Source: Kosakonia oryzendophytica
GTDB lineage: Bacteria > Pseudomonadota > Gammaproteobacteria > Enterobacterales > Enterobacteriaceae
Assembly (NCBI RefSeq): GCF_900094925.1
Contig: NZ_FMAY01000013.1
Coordinates: 62,001-126,000, forward strand
DNA: 64,000 bases
Reading direction: 5' to 3'
Numbering within the stretch: position 1 is the stretch's first letter; every line of letters begins with the position of its first letter. Made by a program: the position numbers and the translations under genes. Below the pieces are notes generated by a model. The model made no database searches, had not been told where the DNA came from, and worked only from the letters and a program-made list of their open reading frames with translations. Of the stretch, positions 55,133-64,000 are shown one piece after another.

Positions 55133-57961
55133 ATGTCACATTCAACAAAATATTCGCCGATAGCAATCGCTATTTCTGCGGCTCTGGCATCAATATTCAT
55201 TCCAGTCCACGCAGCGTATTTAAATTTCAATGACTTGCCTGCAACAGGACTGGTGTCTGATTTACCAGCTGAGATCCAGGCGCTTATTCCATCCGGCGCA
55301 AGTGCAAATTACAGTAAAAACACCAGCGATCCTAACTATGTATATCAATGGAACACTGGCAGCATCCCAATTTATGGTAACGGTATTACGCTGAATGGCC
55401 CCGGTGCCGAAGCATTTGAACATACCGTGACTGTTATTCAGAACTCGGCGACTGGCAGCCCGGGCGTCATATTTGGCGATGACTTAACGATTTATACGCA
55501 ATCCAAAGTTGCGGCAAATAACGGTAAAGACGTTGATGGGATCCGTACACACGGTACCAATACACCTGATAATCCGGTATTTGTAATAACGGGCGATCGC
55601 ACCAAAATTTACGTTAACGGAGACAGTGGCGACGGGATTAATGCAGGTTACAGCTCTTTTAGTCAGGGTTATCTTGGTTCCGCTAACATCTACATTGGCA
55701 ACGATGCGTATATTGAAACCACCGGTAACACCGGGCGCGGCGTTACCGCTTATGCCATCAAGGACGCCACCGCGGCAAAAAATAATATTATCCTTGGCGA
55801 TCGCGCACATATCGTTACCCGCGGCAACTATGCAGAAGGTATTCGCGCATACCAAAGCGGTTCTTATATACGCCTCGGACAGGATGCAGTAATTGAAACG
55901 TACGGTAAATTGGCTTATGGCGCTTACGCAGGAGCCTCATCGAAGATTGAATTGGGCAAAAATGCCGATATCACCACCAATCTGGATGGCGCAAACGCGA
56001 TTTATGCCAACGTCTCTTCAACGATCTCTTTAGCGGAAGGCGCTTCCATAACAACCAACGGTTTTGGCGCTTATGGGGTGTACGCCATCAATTCAATCGT
56101 CAATTTAGCGGAAGGCGCTTCCATAACAACCAACGGTGTTGACGCTTATGGGGTGTACGCCACCAATTCAATCGTCAATCTCGGCGATAACGCATCCGTC
56201 ACCATTAATAATAACAGCGGCACCGCATCCTCCGGTTTGCATGCGTTGTCGAAGGGGAAAATCAATCTGGCAGGCGGTGCAACCATTACCATGGCCGGAG
56301 ACAAAGCCAGCAATAACTATGCAATGTCGACCGTCAGCGGTGGGGTGATCGATGCTTCAACCGGCGGAAGATTCACCATTGATGGCGATATTTCCTCATC
56401 CGGCGATAACAGCGCCATTCTGCTTTCCATGCGAGACAATTCATTATGGGATGGCGCATCCTATATTACCGGTGCAGCAACAACAGCGCTCACCATGAGC
56501 AATGCCGTCTGGAATATGACCGACAGCTCGACACTGACCAATCTGACACTGGATTCAGGTGCGGTGGTGAATGTTCTGCATGATAACGACGGGTTATGGA
56601 AGACGCTGACGGTGAACGGTGATTACACCGGTAACGGTGGTACGCTCGCCTTTAATACCGTGCTGGCTGATGACGCCTCTGAAACAGACAAAATGATTGT
56701 CAAAGGGAATACCGCTGGTAACACCTTTGTCGCCATTAATAACATTGGCGGGACAGGGGCACAAACGGTTGAAGGTATCGAAATTATCGAAGTCGAGGGA
56801 AACTCCGCCGGTACCTTTGAAAAAGCAGGCCGTATCGTCGCCGGGGGCTACGACTATAACGTGGTGCAGAAAGCCAACAACTGGTACCTGACCAGCAAGG
56901 TCGAAGATGTGGAACCAGAGCCTGATCCGGTCGACCCCGGGCGCCCTATTGCACCACCGTCGATTGACCCGGTTTCACCGGCTGGTGAGCATCAGTATCG
57001 CCCTGAATTTGGTAGTTATCTGGCCAACAACTATGCGGCAAATACACTGTTCATGACTCGTCTGCATGATCGCCTGGGTGAAACACAGTACACCGATATT
57101 CTCACTGGCGAGAAGAAAGTCACCAGTCTGTGGCTGCGTAATGTTGGTGGTCATACCCGTTTCAAAGACGGCAGTGGTCAGTTAAAAACCAGCGGCAACC
57201 GCTATGTTATGCAACTGGGGGGCGATCTGGCGCAGTGGAGTACTGACGGTCTTGACCGCTGGCATGTGGGTGCAATGGCGGGCTATGCCAACAGTAATAA
57301 CACCACAAAATCGAACCTTACCGGCTACCACTCCAGCGGGAAAACCTCGGGTTACAGCGTAGGGTTGTACGGTACCTGGTATGCAAATGAAGCGGACAAA
57401 ACAGGTGCCTATGTTGATAGCTGGGCACTCTACAACTGGTTTGATAACGACGTAACAGGCCAGGAACAAGCGACGGAAAAATATAAGTCCAAGGGCATCA
57501 CCGCGTCGGTTGAAGCAGGTTACAGCGTTAAAGTCGGCGAAAATGAACAGCGCAGTTTCTGGATCCAACCCAAAGCCCAGCTGGTCTGGATGGGGGTTAA
57601 AGCCGATGCTCATCGCGAGCAGAACGGCACACAAGTGAAAGACGAAAGCAGTGGCAATCTGATGACCCGCCTTGGCGTGAAAGCCTACCTCAGCGATCGT
57701 AACCCGGTTGACGCAGGTAAAGACCGCCAGTTGCAGCCATTTGTTGAAGCTAACTGGATCCACAACACGCAGACCACACGAGTGAAAATGGATGATGTAA
57801 GCAACAGCATGAGCGGTACGAATAATATCGCTGAACTGAAAGCAGGCGTGGAAGGCCGGGTTACACCAAACCTGACACTGTGGGGCAACGTTGCTCAGCA
57901 GGTAGGGACCAAAGGCTACAGTGACACACAAGGTATGCTGGGCGTGAAATACAGCTTCTGA
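55133..57961 (+). CDS. Autotransporter adhesin, MisL/ShdA-like type Va
   Basis: A 942-residue outer-membrane autotransporter. Signal peptide about 1-27 (ending VHA); beta-helical passenger from about 28 to 585 with repeated short units (for example LAEGASITTNGFGAYGVYAI, LGDNASVTI, LAGGATITM); Pro/Asp linker at about 590-618 (VEPEPDPVDPGRPIAPPSID); and a C-terminal beta-barrel beginning after EHQYRPEFGSYLANNYAANT and ending in aromatic YSF. No protease triad motif is visible, so an adhesin is more likely than a protease. A 75-base tandem duplication lies at 56031-56180. Confidence 0.9.
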   Translation: MSHSTKYSPIAIAISAALASIFIPVHAAYLNFNDLPATGLVSDLPAEIQALIPSGASANYSKNTSDPNYVYQWNTGSIPIYGNGITLNGPGAEAFEHTVTVIQNSATGSPGVIFGDDLTIYTQSKVAANNGKDVDGIRTHGTNTPDNPVFVITGDRTKIYVNGDSGDGINAGYSSFSQGYLGSANIYIGNDAYIETTGNTGRGVTAYAIKDATAAKNNIILGDRAHIVTRGNYAEGIRAYQSGSYIRLGQDAVIETYGKLAYGAYAGASSKIELGKNADITTNLDGANAIYANVSSTISLAEGASITTNGFGAYGVYAINSIVNLAEGASITTNGVDAYGVYATNSIVNLGDNASVTINNNSGTASSGLHALSKGKINLAGGATITMAGDKASNNYAMSTVSGGVIDASTGGRFTIDGDISSSGDNSAILLSMRDNSLWDGASYITGAATTALTMSNAVWNMTDSSTLTNLTLDSGAVVNVLHDNDGLWKTLTVNGDYTGNGGTLAFNTVLADDASETDKMIVKGNTAGNTFVAINNIGGTGAQTVEGIEIIEVEGNSAGTFEKAGRIVAGGYDYNVVQKANNWYLTSKVEDVEPEPDPVDPGRPIAPPSIDPVSPAGEHQYRPEFGSYLANNYAANTLFMTRLHDRLGETQYTDILTGEKKVTSLWLRNVGGHTRFKDGSGQLKTSGNRYVMQLGGDLAQWSTDGLDRWHVGAMAGYANSNNTTKSNLTGYHSSGKTSGYSVGLYGTWYANEADKTGAYVDSWALYNWFDNDVTGQEQATEKYKSKGITASVEAGYSVKVGENEQRSFWIQPKAQLVWMGVKADAHREQNGTQVKDESSGNLMTRLGVKAYLSDRNPVDAGKDRQLQPFVEANWIHNTQTTRVKMDDVSNSMSGTNNIAELKAGVEGRVTPNLTLWGNVAQQVGTKGYSDTQGMLGVKYSF
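56031..56180 (+). repeat. 75-bp tandem duplication in the autotransporter
   Basis: Two near-identical 75-base units (56031-56105, 56106-56180) encode 25-residue beta-helix repeats and differ at only a few bases. In-frame unit gain or loss would lengthen or shorten the passenger. Confidence 0.85.
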
Positions 57962-57976
57962 CAAACATACCGCCAT

Positions 57977-58005
57977 AAAAAAAGCCGCTGATTCAGCGGC
58001 TTTTT
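57977..58005. terminator. Bidirectional terminator between autotransporter and typA
   Basis: gccgctg / cagcggc stem with A7 on one side and T5 on the other serves both converging genes. Confidence 0.88.
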
Positions 58006-58026
58006 CATTACTGGCAAGAAGAAGTA

Positions 58027-59850
58027 TTACTCTTCTTTCGCACCGCGCATGGCGCGTTTACGGTCGTTCTCAGTCAGGTAGCGTTTACGGATACGAATAG
58101 ACTGCGGCGTTACCTCTACCAGTTCGTCGTCGTCAATAAACTCCAGCGCCTGCTCAAGGGTCATCTTAACCGGCGGAACCAGAACCGTTGCTTCGTCAGT
58201 ACCTGACGCACGCATGTTGGTCAGTTTTTTACCGGTCAGGCAGTTAACGGTCAGGTCGTTAGAACGACTGTGAATACCGATAATCTGGCCTTCGTAAACT
58301 TCAGCACCGTGGCCCAGGAACAGCTTACCGCGATCCTGCAGACCGAACAGAGCAAACGCAACCGCTTTACCCTGACCATTGGAGATCAGTACGCCGTTGT
58401 TACGCTGACCCACTTCACCCGGACGAACGTCATCGTAATGGCTGAAGGTGGAATACAGCAGACCAGTACCGGAAGTCATGGTCATGAACTCAGAACGGAA
58501 GCCAATCAGACCACGGCTTGGGATCACGTAGTCGAGACGTACGCGACCTTTACCGTCCGGATTCATGTTTTTCAGGTCGCCTTTACGCTCACCGAGCGCC
58601 TGCATCACAGAACCCTGGTGTTGCTCTTCAACGTCCAGCGTAACGTTTTCGAACGGCTCTTGTTTACGGCCATCGATTTCACGGAAGATAACTTTCGGAC
58701 GGGAAACCGCCATTTCGAAACCTTCACGACGCATGTTCTCGATAAGCACGGACAGGTGCAGCTCACCACGGCCGGATACACGGAACGCATCCGCATCTTC
58801 GGTTTCTTCCACACGCAGCGCAACGTTGTGCACCAGCTCTTTGTTCAGACGGTCGAGGATCTGACGTGAAGTCACGTACTTACCTTCTTTACCACAGAAC
58901 GGAGAGGTGTTGACGTTGAAGAACATGGTCACAGTCGGTTCATCAACAGACAGTGCCGGCAGCGCTTCTACATTTTGCGGATCGCAGATGGTGTCAGAGA
59001 TGTTCAGCTCGCCCAGACCGGTGATCGCAATGATATCGCCCGCTTCTGCGACTTCGCTATCAATACGCTCCAGCCCCAGGTGAGTCAGGACTTTACCGAC
59101 TTTACCGTTACGGGTTTTGCCTTCGCTATCAATGATAGTGACCTGCTGGTTCGGTTTCACTTTACCGCGCTTGATACGACCAATGCCGATTACACCAACG
59201 TAGTTGTTGTAATCCAGCTGAGAGATTTGCATCTGCAGGGTGCCGTCCAGATCAACGTTCGGCGCCGGTACATGGTCAACAATCGCCTGGTACAGCGGGG
59301 TCATGTCTTCAGCCATGTCTTCGTGGTCCATGCCCGCGATACCGTTCAGCGCAGAAGCGTAAACGATCGGGAAGTCCAGCTGCTCGTCGGTCGCATCCAG
59401 GTTAACGAACAGGTCAAAGACCTGGTCAACAACCCAGTCAGGACGCGCGCCAGGGCGGTCAACTTTGTTGATTACCACAATCGGTTTCAGGCCATGGGCA
59501 AATGCTTTTTTGGTCACGAAGCGCGTTTGCGGCATCGGGCCGTCAAATGCGTCAACCACCAGCAGCACGGAATCAACCATGGACATAACACGCTCAACTT
59601 CACCACCGAAGTCGGCGTGCCCTGGGGTATCAACGATGTTGATACGGTAATCATTCCATTTGATAGCGGTGTTTTTCGCGAGGATAGTAATCCCACGCTC
59701 TTTCTCCAAATCGTTGGAGTCCATCACACGCTCTTGTGTTTCAGCACGTTCGTCGAACGTACCGGATTGCTGCAGCAGCTTGTCAACCAGGGTCGTTTTA
59801 CCGTGGTCAACGTGAGCAATGATGGCGATGTTACGCAGATTTTCGATCAC
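58027..59850 (-). CDS. typA: Ribosome-associated GTPase TypA/BipA
   Basis: Translational GTPase of 607 residues that helps 50S assembly and stress adaptation. Starts with GTG, as in E. coli. G1 [10 protein letters not shown]2 region RGITI, G3 [15 protein letters not shown]4 [10 protein letters not shown]-terminal BipA-specific domain with [20 protein letters not shown]. Lies divergent from glnA in the standard enteric order. Confidence 0.97.
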   Translation of the reverse strand: MIENLRNIAIIAHVDHGKTTLVDKLLQQSGTFDERAETQERVMDSNDLEKERGITILAKNTAIKWNDYRINIVDTPGHADFGGEVERVMSMVDSVLLVVDAFDGPMPQTRFVTKKAFAHGLKPIVVINKVDRPGARPDWVVDQVFDLFVNLDATDEQLDFPIVYASALNGIAGMDHEDMAEDMTPLYQAIVDHVPAPNVDLDGTLQMQISQLDYNNYVGVIGIGRIKRGKVKPNQQVTIIDSEGKTRNGKVGKVLTHLGLERIDSEVAEAGDIIAITGLGELNISDTICDPQNVEALPALSVDEPTVTMFFNVNTSPFCGKEGKYVTSRQILDRLNKELVHNVALRVEETEDADAFRVSGRGELHLSVLIENMRREGFEMAVSRPKVIFREIDGRKQEPFENVTLDVEEQHQGSVMQALGERKGDLKNMNPDGKGRVRLDYVIPSRGLIGFRSEFMTMTSGTGLLYSTFSHYDDVRPGEVGQRNNGVLISNGQGKAVAFALFGLQDRGKLFLGHGAEVYEGQIIGIHSRSNDLTVNCLTGKKLTNMRASGTDEATVLVPPVKMTLEQALEFIDDDELVEVTPQSIRIRKRYLTENDRKRAMRGAKEE

Positions 59851-59956
59851 AACTTTGCCTCAGGCATTAGAAATAGCGCGTTATTGTACACGTATTAATC
59901 GAAGGACTAAACAGGATCACAAACATCCTCCGCAAACAAGTATTGCAGAGTTGCTT

Positions 59957-59972
59957 TGTGATCGCTTTCACG
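59957..59972 (+). promoter_or_regulatory. CRP site for glnAp1
   Basis: TGTGA-tcgctt-TCACG in the 380-base typA-glnA gap, at the place of the E. coli glnAp1 CRP site. Confidence 0.72.
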
Positions 59973-60001
59973 GAGCGTTAAAAGGGGCATTTAACGAAAA
60001 T

Positions 60002-60092
60002 TGCACCAATATAGTGCCCAATATTCACATAGAAGCACTATATTGGTGCAGCTTAACCATCATGGTGCAGCCCTTTTGCACGATACCGTGCA
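60002..60092. promoter_or_regulatory. NtrC enhancer sites upstream of glnA
   Basis: Two 17-base dyads fit the NtrC consensus: TGCACCAATATAGTGCC (60002-60018) and AGCACTATATTGGTGCA (60034-60050), 32 bases apart centre to centre. A further palindrome TGCAC-N6-GTGCA lies at 60077-60092 but its spacing is one base short of the consensus. Confidence 0.82.
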
Positions 60093-60122
60093 TGATAACG
60101 CCTTTTTAGGGGCATTTAAAAG

Positions 60123-60138
60123 TTGGCATAGATTTCGC
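60123..60138 (+). promoter_or_regulatory. Sigma-54 promoter glnAp2
   Basis: TTGGCATAGATTTCGC has the invariant GG (-24) and GC (-12) and is nearly the E. coli glnAp2 sequence. It is activated by NtrC from the enhancer sites upstream. Confidence 0.88.
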
Positions 60139-60230
60139 TTTAACTATTTTACGGCAACAACGCCAGGTTTACGTAGTATTTGAAGACCTCGTTACCACGA
60201 CGACAATGACAAATCCGGGAGAGTTTAAGT

Positions 60231-61640
60231 ATGTCCGCTGAACACGTTTTGACGATGCTGAATGAGCACGAAGTGAAGTTTGTTGATCTGCGCTTCACAG
60301 ATACCAAAGGTAAAGAACAGCACGTCACTATCCCAGCCCATCAGGTCAATGCCGACTTCTTCGAAGAAGGTAAAATGTTTGATGGTTCTTCGATTGGTGG
60401 CTGGAAAGGCATCAACGAATCCGACATGGTGCTGATGCCGGACGCGACTACCGCTGTCATTGACCCGTTCTACGAAGAACCTACACTGATCATCCGTTGC
60501 GATATTCTGGAACCTGGCACCATGCAGGGTTACGACCGTGACCCGCGCTCCATCGCAAAACGTGCTGAAGAGTACCTGCGCGCTACCGGCATTGCAGACA
60601 CCGTTCTGTTCGGGCCAGAGCCGGAATTCTTCCTGTTTGACGACGTTCGCTTCGGCAGCTCAATTTCTGGCTCCAGCGTCGCTATCGACGATATCGAAGG
60701 CGCATGGAACTCCTCTACCAAATACGAAGGTGGTAACAAAGGTCACCGTCCGGCAGTGAAAGGCGGTTATTTCCCGGTTCCACCGGTTGACTCTGCTCAG
60801 GACCTGCGTTCCACCATGTGTCTGGTGATGGAAGAAATGGGCCTGGTTGTTGAAGCTCACCACCACGAAGTGGCAACAGCAGGTCAGAACGAAGTGGCAA
60901 CCCGCTTCAACACCATGACCAAAAAAGCGGACGAAATTCAGATCTACAAATACGTTGTGCACAACGTTGCGCACCGTTTCGGTAAAACCGCAACCTTTAT
61001 GCCGAAACCGATGTTCGGTGATAACGGCTCCGGCATGCACTGCCATATGTCCCTGTCCAAGAACGGTACTAACCTGTTCTCTGGCGACAAATATGCAGGC
61101 CTGTCTGAAACAGCGCTGTACTACATTGGCGGCGTAATCAAACACGCGAAAGCCATCAACGCCCTGTCTAACCCAACCACCAACTCCTACAAACGTCTGG
61201 TCCCGGGTTACGAAGCGCCGGTAATGCTGGCTTACTCTGCCCGTAACCGTTCTGCTTCTATCCGTATCCCGGTGGTTGCTTCCCCGAAAGCACGTCGCAT
61301 TGAAGTGCGTTTCCCGGATCCGGCAGCGAACCCGTACCTGTGCTTCGCAGCACTGCTGATGGCGGGTCTGGATGGGATTAAAAACAAAATCCATCCGGGC
61401 GAAGCCATGGACAAAAACCTGTACGATCTGCCGGCTGAAGAAGCGAAAGAAATCCCGCAGGTTGCAGGCTCTCTGGAAGAAGCACTCAACGCACTGAGCG
61501 CTGACCGCGAGTTCCTGACTGCTGGCGGCGTGTTCACTGACGACGCGATCGATGCTTACATCGCTCTGCGTACCGAAGAAAACGACCGCGTTCGCATGAC
61601 GCCGCACCCGGTAGAGTTCGAACTGTACTACAGCGTTTAA
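60231..61640 (+). CDS. glnA: Glutamine synthetase GlnA
   Basis: Type I-beta glutamine synthetase, 469 residues, forming a dodecamer. The adenylylation site is Tyr398 (Tyr397 without Met1) in [11 protein letters not shown]; metal and ATP motifs [20 protein letters not shown] and [12 protein letters not shown] are intact. Driven by glnAp1 and the sigma-54 promoter glnAp2. Followed by a 3'UTR RNA candidate, a terminator and then glnLG. Confidence 0.98.
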   Translation: MSAEHVLTMLNEHEVKFVDLRFTDTKGKEQHVTIPAHQVNADFFEEGKMFDGSSIGGWKGINESDMVLMPDATTAVIDPFYEEPTLIIRCDILEPGTMQGYDRDPRSIAKRAEEYLRATGIADTVLFGPEPEFFLFDDVRFGSSISGSSVAIDDIEGAWNSSTKYEGGNKGHRPAVKGGYFPVPPVDSAQDLRSTMCLVMEEMGLVVEAHHHEVATAGQNEVATRFNTMTKKADEIQIYKYVVHNVAHRFGKTATFMPKPMFGDNGSGMHCHMSLSKNGTNLFSGDKYAGLSETALYYIGGVIKHAKAINALSNPTTNSYKRLVPGYEAPVMLAYSARNRSASIRIPVVASPKARRIEVRFPDPAANPYLCFAALLMAGLDGIKNKIHPGEAMDKNLYDLPAEEAKEIPQVAGSLEEALNALSADREFLTAGGVFTDDAIDAYIALRTEENDRVRMTPHPVEFELYYSV

Positions 61641-61819
61641 TAAATTTAATACTCAGCGGACTTCTTGTCGTAGTAAGGCGGCAACTGAGCGAATCCTCGG
61701 GAGCATAGATAACTATGTGACCGGGGTGAGCGAAGGCAGCCAACGCAGTTACGGCGAGAAAGACGCCAGAGGATTTGTTGCCGTGGAACTTTTTAGCCCA
61801 TCCCAGGATGGGCTTTTTT
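61641..61819 (+). ncRNA. glnZ: Probable GlnZ-type 3'UTR RNA with embedded enteric repeat
   Basis: The 3'UTR of glnA ends in an intrinsic terminator and is the known source of the Hfq-dependent GlnZ RNA in E. coli and Salmonella (from memory). The middle (about 61680-61745) is an imperfect palindrome (inner catag-ataa-ctatg, outer cctcggg / ccggggtga) that resembles a common enterobacterial intergenic repeat; I cannot name the family. The exact processed end is unknown. Confidence 0.55.
61795..61819 (+). terminator. glnA terminator
   Basis: agcccatcc / ggatgggct stem followed by six T's. Allows partial separation of glnA from glnLG expression. Confidence 0.85.
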
Positions 61820-61864
61820 CTCCACCAACAACCTGATCTATCGCGCTTTTTACCGATAAAAAGC

Positions 61865-61886
61865 TATACTGCACTAAATTAGTGCA
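61865..61886 (+). promoter_or_regulatory. glnL promoter with overlapping NtrC site
   Basis: -10 TATACT (61865-61870) overlaps a perfect 17-base NtrC palindrome TGCACTAAATTAGTGCA (61870-61886). NtrC bound here should repress glnLp, as in E. coli. Confidence 0.82.
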
Positions 61887-61906
61887 ACTTTCCGGGAGAC
61901 TGCTGA

Positions 61907-62956
61907 ATGGCAAGTGGCGTGCTGCCCGATGCTGGGCAGATCCTCAATTCTTTAATCAACAGCATCTTGCTGGTTGATGATGAACTGGCAGTGCATTACG
62001 CGAATCCGGCTGCGCAACAATTACTGGCGCAGAGTTCACGTAAGTTATTTGGCACACCTCTACCTGAATTACTGAGCTACTTTTCACTGAACATCGATCT
62101 GATGCGGGAAAGTCTGCACGCCGGACAGGGGTTTACCGATAACGAAGTAACACTCGTCATTGACGGGCGTTCACACATACTTTCACTGACGGCGCAACGT
62201 TTGCCGGAGGGTTTGATCCTGCTGGAAATGGCGCCAATGGATAACCAGCGACGTCTGAGTCAGGAGCAGCTCCAGCACGCCCAACAAGTCGCCGCGCGCG
62301 ACCTGGTGCGTGGACTGGCCCATGAAATCAAAAACCCACTGGGTGGACTACGTGGCGCCGCGCAGTTGCTGAGTAAAGCACTGCCCGACCCGGCATTGCT
62401 GGAATATACCAAAGTGATCATTGAGCAGGCCGACCGCCTGCGCAACCTGGTGGATCGTCTGCTTGGCCCGCAGCAGCCTGGAATGCATGTGACCGAAAGC
62501 ATTCATAAGGTTGCCGAACGTGTGGTGAATTTAGTGTCGATGGAGTTGCCGGATAACGTCACGCTGGTCCGCGATTACGATCCCAGCCTGCCGGAACTGG
62601 CTCACGATCCCGACCAAATCGAGCAAGTTTTACTGAATATTGTCCGCAATGCGTTGCAAGCGCTGGGACCGGAAGGCGGCGAGATCATTTTACGTACCCG
62701 CACCGCTTTCCAGCTAACGCTGCACGGTGTGCGCTATCGCCTGGCGGCGAGAATAGATGTGGAAGATAACGGTCCGGGTATTCCTTCGCATCTCCAGGAT
62801 ACCCTGTTCTATCCAATGGTGAGCGGGCGTGAAGGCGGCACCGGGCTTGGGTTATCTATCGCACGCAATTTGATCGATCAACATTCTGGCAAAATTGAAT
62901 TTACCAGTTGGCCAGGACATACCGAATTTTCGGTTTACCTGCCTATTCGGAAGTAG
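61907..62956 (+). CDS. glnL: Nitrogen sensor kinase/phosphatase GlnL (NtrB)
   Basis: Cytoplasmic two-component kinase, 349 residues, with N-terminal PAS domain (about 10-115), phosphoacceptor His139 in [12 protein letters not shown] and ATPase domain ([31 protein letters not shown]). Controlled by PII protein; phosphorylates and dephosphorylates NtrC. Eight bases separate it from glnG. Confidence 0.97.
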   Translation: MASGVLPDAGQILNSLINSILLVDDELAVHYANPAAQQLLAQSSRKLFGTPLPELLSYFSLNIDLMRESLHAGQGFTDNEVTLVIDGRSHILSLTAQRLPEGLILLEMAPMDNQRRLSQEQLQHAQQVAARDLVRGLAHEIKNPLGGLRGAAQLLSKALPDPALLEYTKVIIEQADRLRNLVDRLLGPQQPGMHVTESIHKVAERVVNLVSMELPDNVTLVRDYDPSLPELAHDPDQIEQVLLNIVRNALQALGPEGGEIILRTRTAFQLTLHGVRYRLAARIDVEDNGPGIPSHLQDTLFYPMVSGREGGTGLGLSIARNLIDQHSGKIEFTSWPGHTEFSVYLPIRK

Positions 62957-62964
62957 AGGTGTTT

Positions 62965-64000
62965 ATGCAACGAGGGATAGTCTGGATCGTTGATGACGAT
63001 AGCTCCATCCGTTGGGTGCTTGAACGCGCGCTCACCGGGGCAGGCTTGAGTTGTACAACATTTGAAAGTGCCAATGAAGTGCTAGATGCGCTAACCACCA
63101 AAACCCCTGATGTACTGCTTTCGGATATTCGTATGCCAGGGATGGATGGACTTGCGTTACTGAAACAGATAAAACAGCGCCATCCGATGCTTCCGGTCAT
63201 CATTATGACCGCACATTCCGATCTGGATGCCGCCGTTAGCGCCTATCAACAAGGGGCGTTTGATTATCTGCCCAAGCCATTTGATATTGATGAAGCGGTT
63301 GCGCTGGTCGAGCGTGCAATCAGCCATTATCAGGAACAGCAGCAACCGCGTAATGTACAGGCCAGCGGCCCGACAACTGACATCATCGGCGAAGCCCCGG
63401 CAATGCAGGATGTGTTCCGCATTATAGGTCGCCTGTCGCGCTCGTCCATCAGCGTGCTGATTAATGGTGAATCCGGTACTGGTAAAGAGCTGGTCGCACA
63501 TGCGCTGCATCGCCATAGCCCACGGGTTAAGGCGCCGTTTATTGCGCTAAATATGGCCGCCATCCCAAAAGATTTGATCGAGTCTGAACTGTTTGGTCAC
63601 GAGAAAGGGGCCTTTACCGGCGCGAATACTGTGCGTCAGGGCCGTTTTGAACAGGCCGACGGGGGGACGCTGTTTCTCGACGAAATCGGCGATATGCCGT
63701 TGGATGTGCAGACCCGTTTGCTGCGTGTACTGGCTGATGGCCAGTTCTATCGCGTGGGCGGTTACGCACCGGTAAAAGTCGATGTACGCATTATCGCAGC
63801 CACGCACCAGAACCTTGAGCTGCGGGTTCAGGAAGGGAAATTCCGTGAGGACTTATTCCATCGTCTGAACGTTATTCGCGTGCACCTGCCACCGCTGCGC
63901 GAACGTCGGGAAGATATCCCTCGCCTTGCGCGGCACTTTTTGCAGGTTGCAGCCCGTGAGCTGGGGGTGGAAACCAAGCAACTCCACCCTGAAACAGAAG
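62965..64000 (+). CDS. glnG: Nitrogen regulator GlnG (NtrC), 3' end outside window
   Basis: Sigma-54 activator; 345 codons are visible and the gene runs off the right edge. Receiver domain with phosphorylated Asp54 ([10 protein letters not shown]), then AAA+ domain with Walker [10 protein letters not shown], the sigma-54 contact loop GAFTGA, Walker [13 protein letters not shown] and ELFGHEKG. The C-terminal DNA-binding domain is not in the window. Starts at ATG 62965 with AGAGG upstream. Confidence 0.97.
   Translation, partial: MQRGIVWIVDDDSSIRWVLERALTGAGLSCTTFESANEVLDALTTKTPDVLLSDIRMPGMDGLALLKQIKQRHPMLPVIIMTAHSDLDAAVSAYQQGAFDYLPKPFDIDEAVALVERAISHYQEQQQPRNVQASGPTTDIIGEAPAMQDVFRIIGRLSRSSISVLINGESGTGKELVAHALHRHSPRVKAPFIALNMAAIPKDLIESELFGHEKGAFTGANTVRQGRFEQADGGTLFLDEIGDMPLDVQTRLLRVLADGQFYRVGGYAPVKVDVRIIAATHQNLELRVQEGKFREDLFHRLNVIRVHLPPLRERREDIPRLARHFLQVAARELGVETKQLHPETE

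Noticed and set aside
56031-56180. CRISPR-like array
   Set aside because: Units are adjacent without spacers and encode in-frame protein repeats.

Overview
The window is chromosomal DNA of an enteric bacterium of the family Enterobacteriaceae. Most genes are near full-length matches, as I remember them, to Escherichia coli, Salmonella or Citrobacter proteins, in the familiar order cpxPRA-yiiM-kdgT-sodA-rhaTRSBADM, fdhD-fdoGHI-fdhE, fabY-dtd-yihY-yihX, typA-glnA-glnL-glnG. The genus cannot be fixed by reading alone. A MarT/FidL/MisL-like trio, an azlCD pair and an extra rhamnose ABC transporter show it is not E. coli K-12; a Citrobacter- or Salmonella-like relative is plausible.

Bases 1 to about 14,500 are the integrase-side end of a P2-type prophage that continues beyond base 1. 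It carries the capsid, scaffold, terminase and portal genes (N, O, P, Q), then an AT-rich cargo block (about 4,500-7,830), a recognisable P2-type cos sequence at 7,832-7,850, the replication genes (A, small genes, B), the cox/C switch and int. Int faces the bacterial cpxP gene, whose 3'UTR small RNA CpxQ and terminator are intact. The cargo block lies between portal and cos, where P2-like phages carry variable anti-phage genes. It holds an AbiC-like membrane protein with an ASCH protein, a broken gene, and a tight GNAT / EVE-like / ASCH three-gene operon. The operon is the best candidate in the window for a little-described conflict system.

From 14,500 to 34,200 is envelope-stress and sugar metabolism: cpxPRA; a KDG-aldolase-like gene and kdgT, each with a KdgR-like palindrome; Mn-superoxide dismutase with a Fur-like box; and an extended L-rhamnose locus. 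The rhamnose locus joins the proton symporter RhaT, regulators RhaS and RhaR, enzymes RhaB, RhaA and RhaD, a complete ABC rhamnose importer, a lactaldehyde reductase and the mutarotase RhaM. Together these take rhamnose from uptake to 1,2-propanediol.

From 34,200 to 42,350 are accessory genes: a five-gene chaperone-usher fimbrial cluster with two chaperones, a cupin-type XRE regulator divergent from azlCD, and a DUF1471 periplasmic protein. From 42,477 to 48,992 is formate dehydrogenase-O, including an in-frame TGA selenocysteine codon. From 49,160 to 53,364 are an esterase, an NTF2-like protein, FabY, Dtd, YihY and YihX.

From 53,458 to 57,961 a FidL-like protein, a CadC/MarT-like membrane regulator and a large autotransporter adhesin occupy the interval between yihX and typA. 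The window ends with typA and the nitrogen regulon glnA-glnL-glnG (glnG cut by the window edge), with NtrC sites, a sigma-54 promoter, a CRP site and a probable GlnZ 3'UTR RNA. No tRNA, rRNA, CRISPR array or insertion sequence was found.
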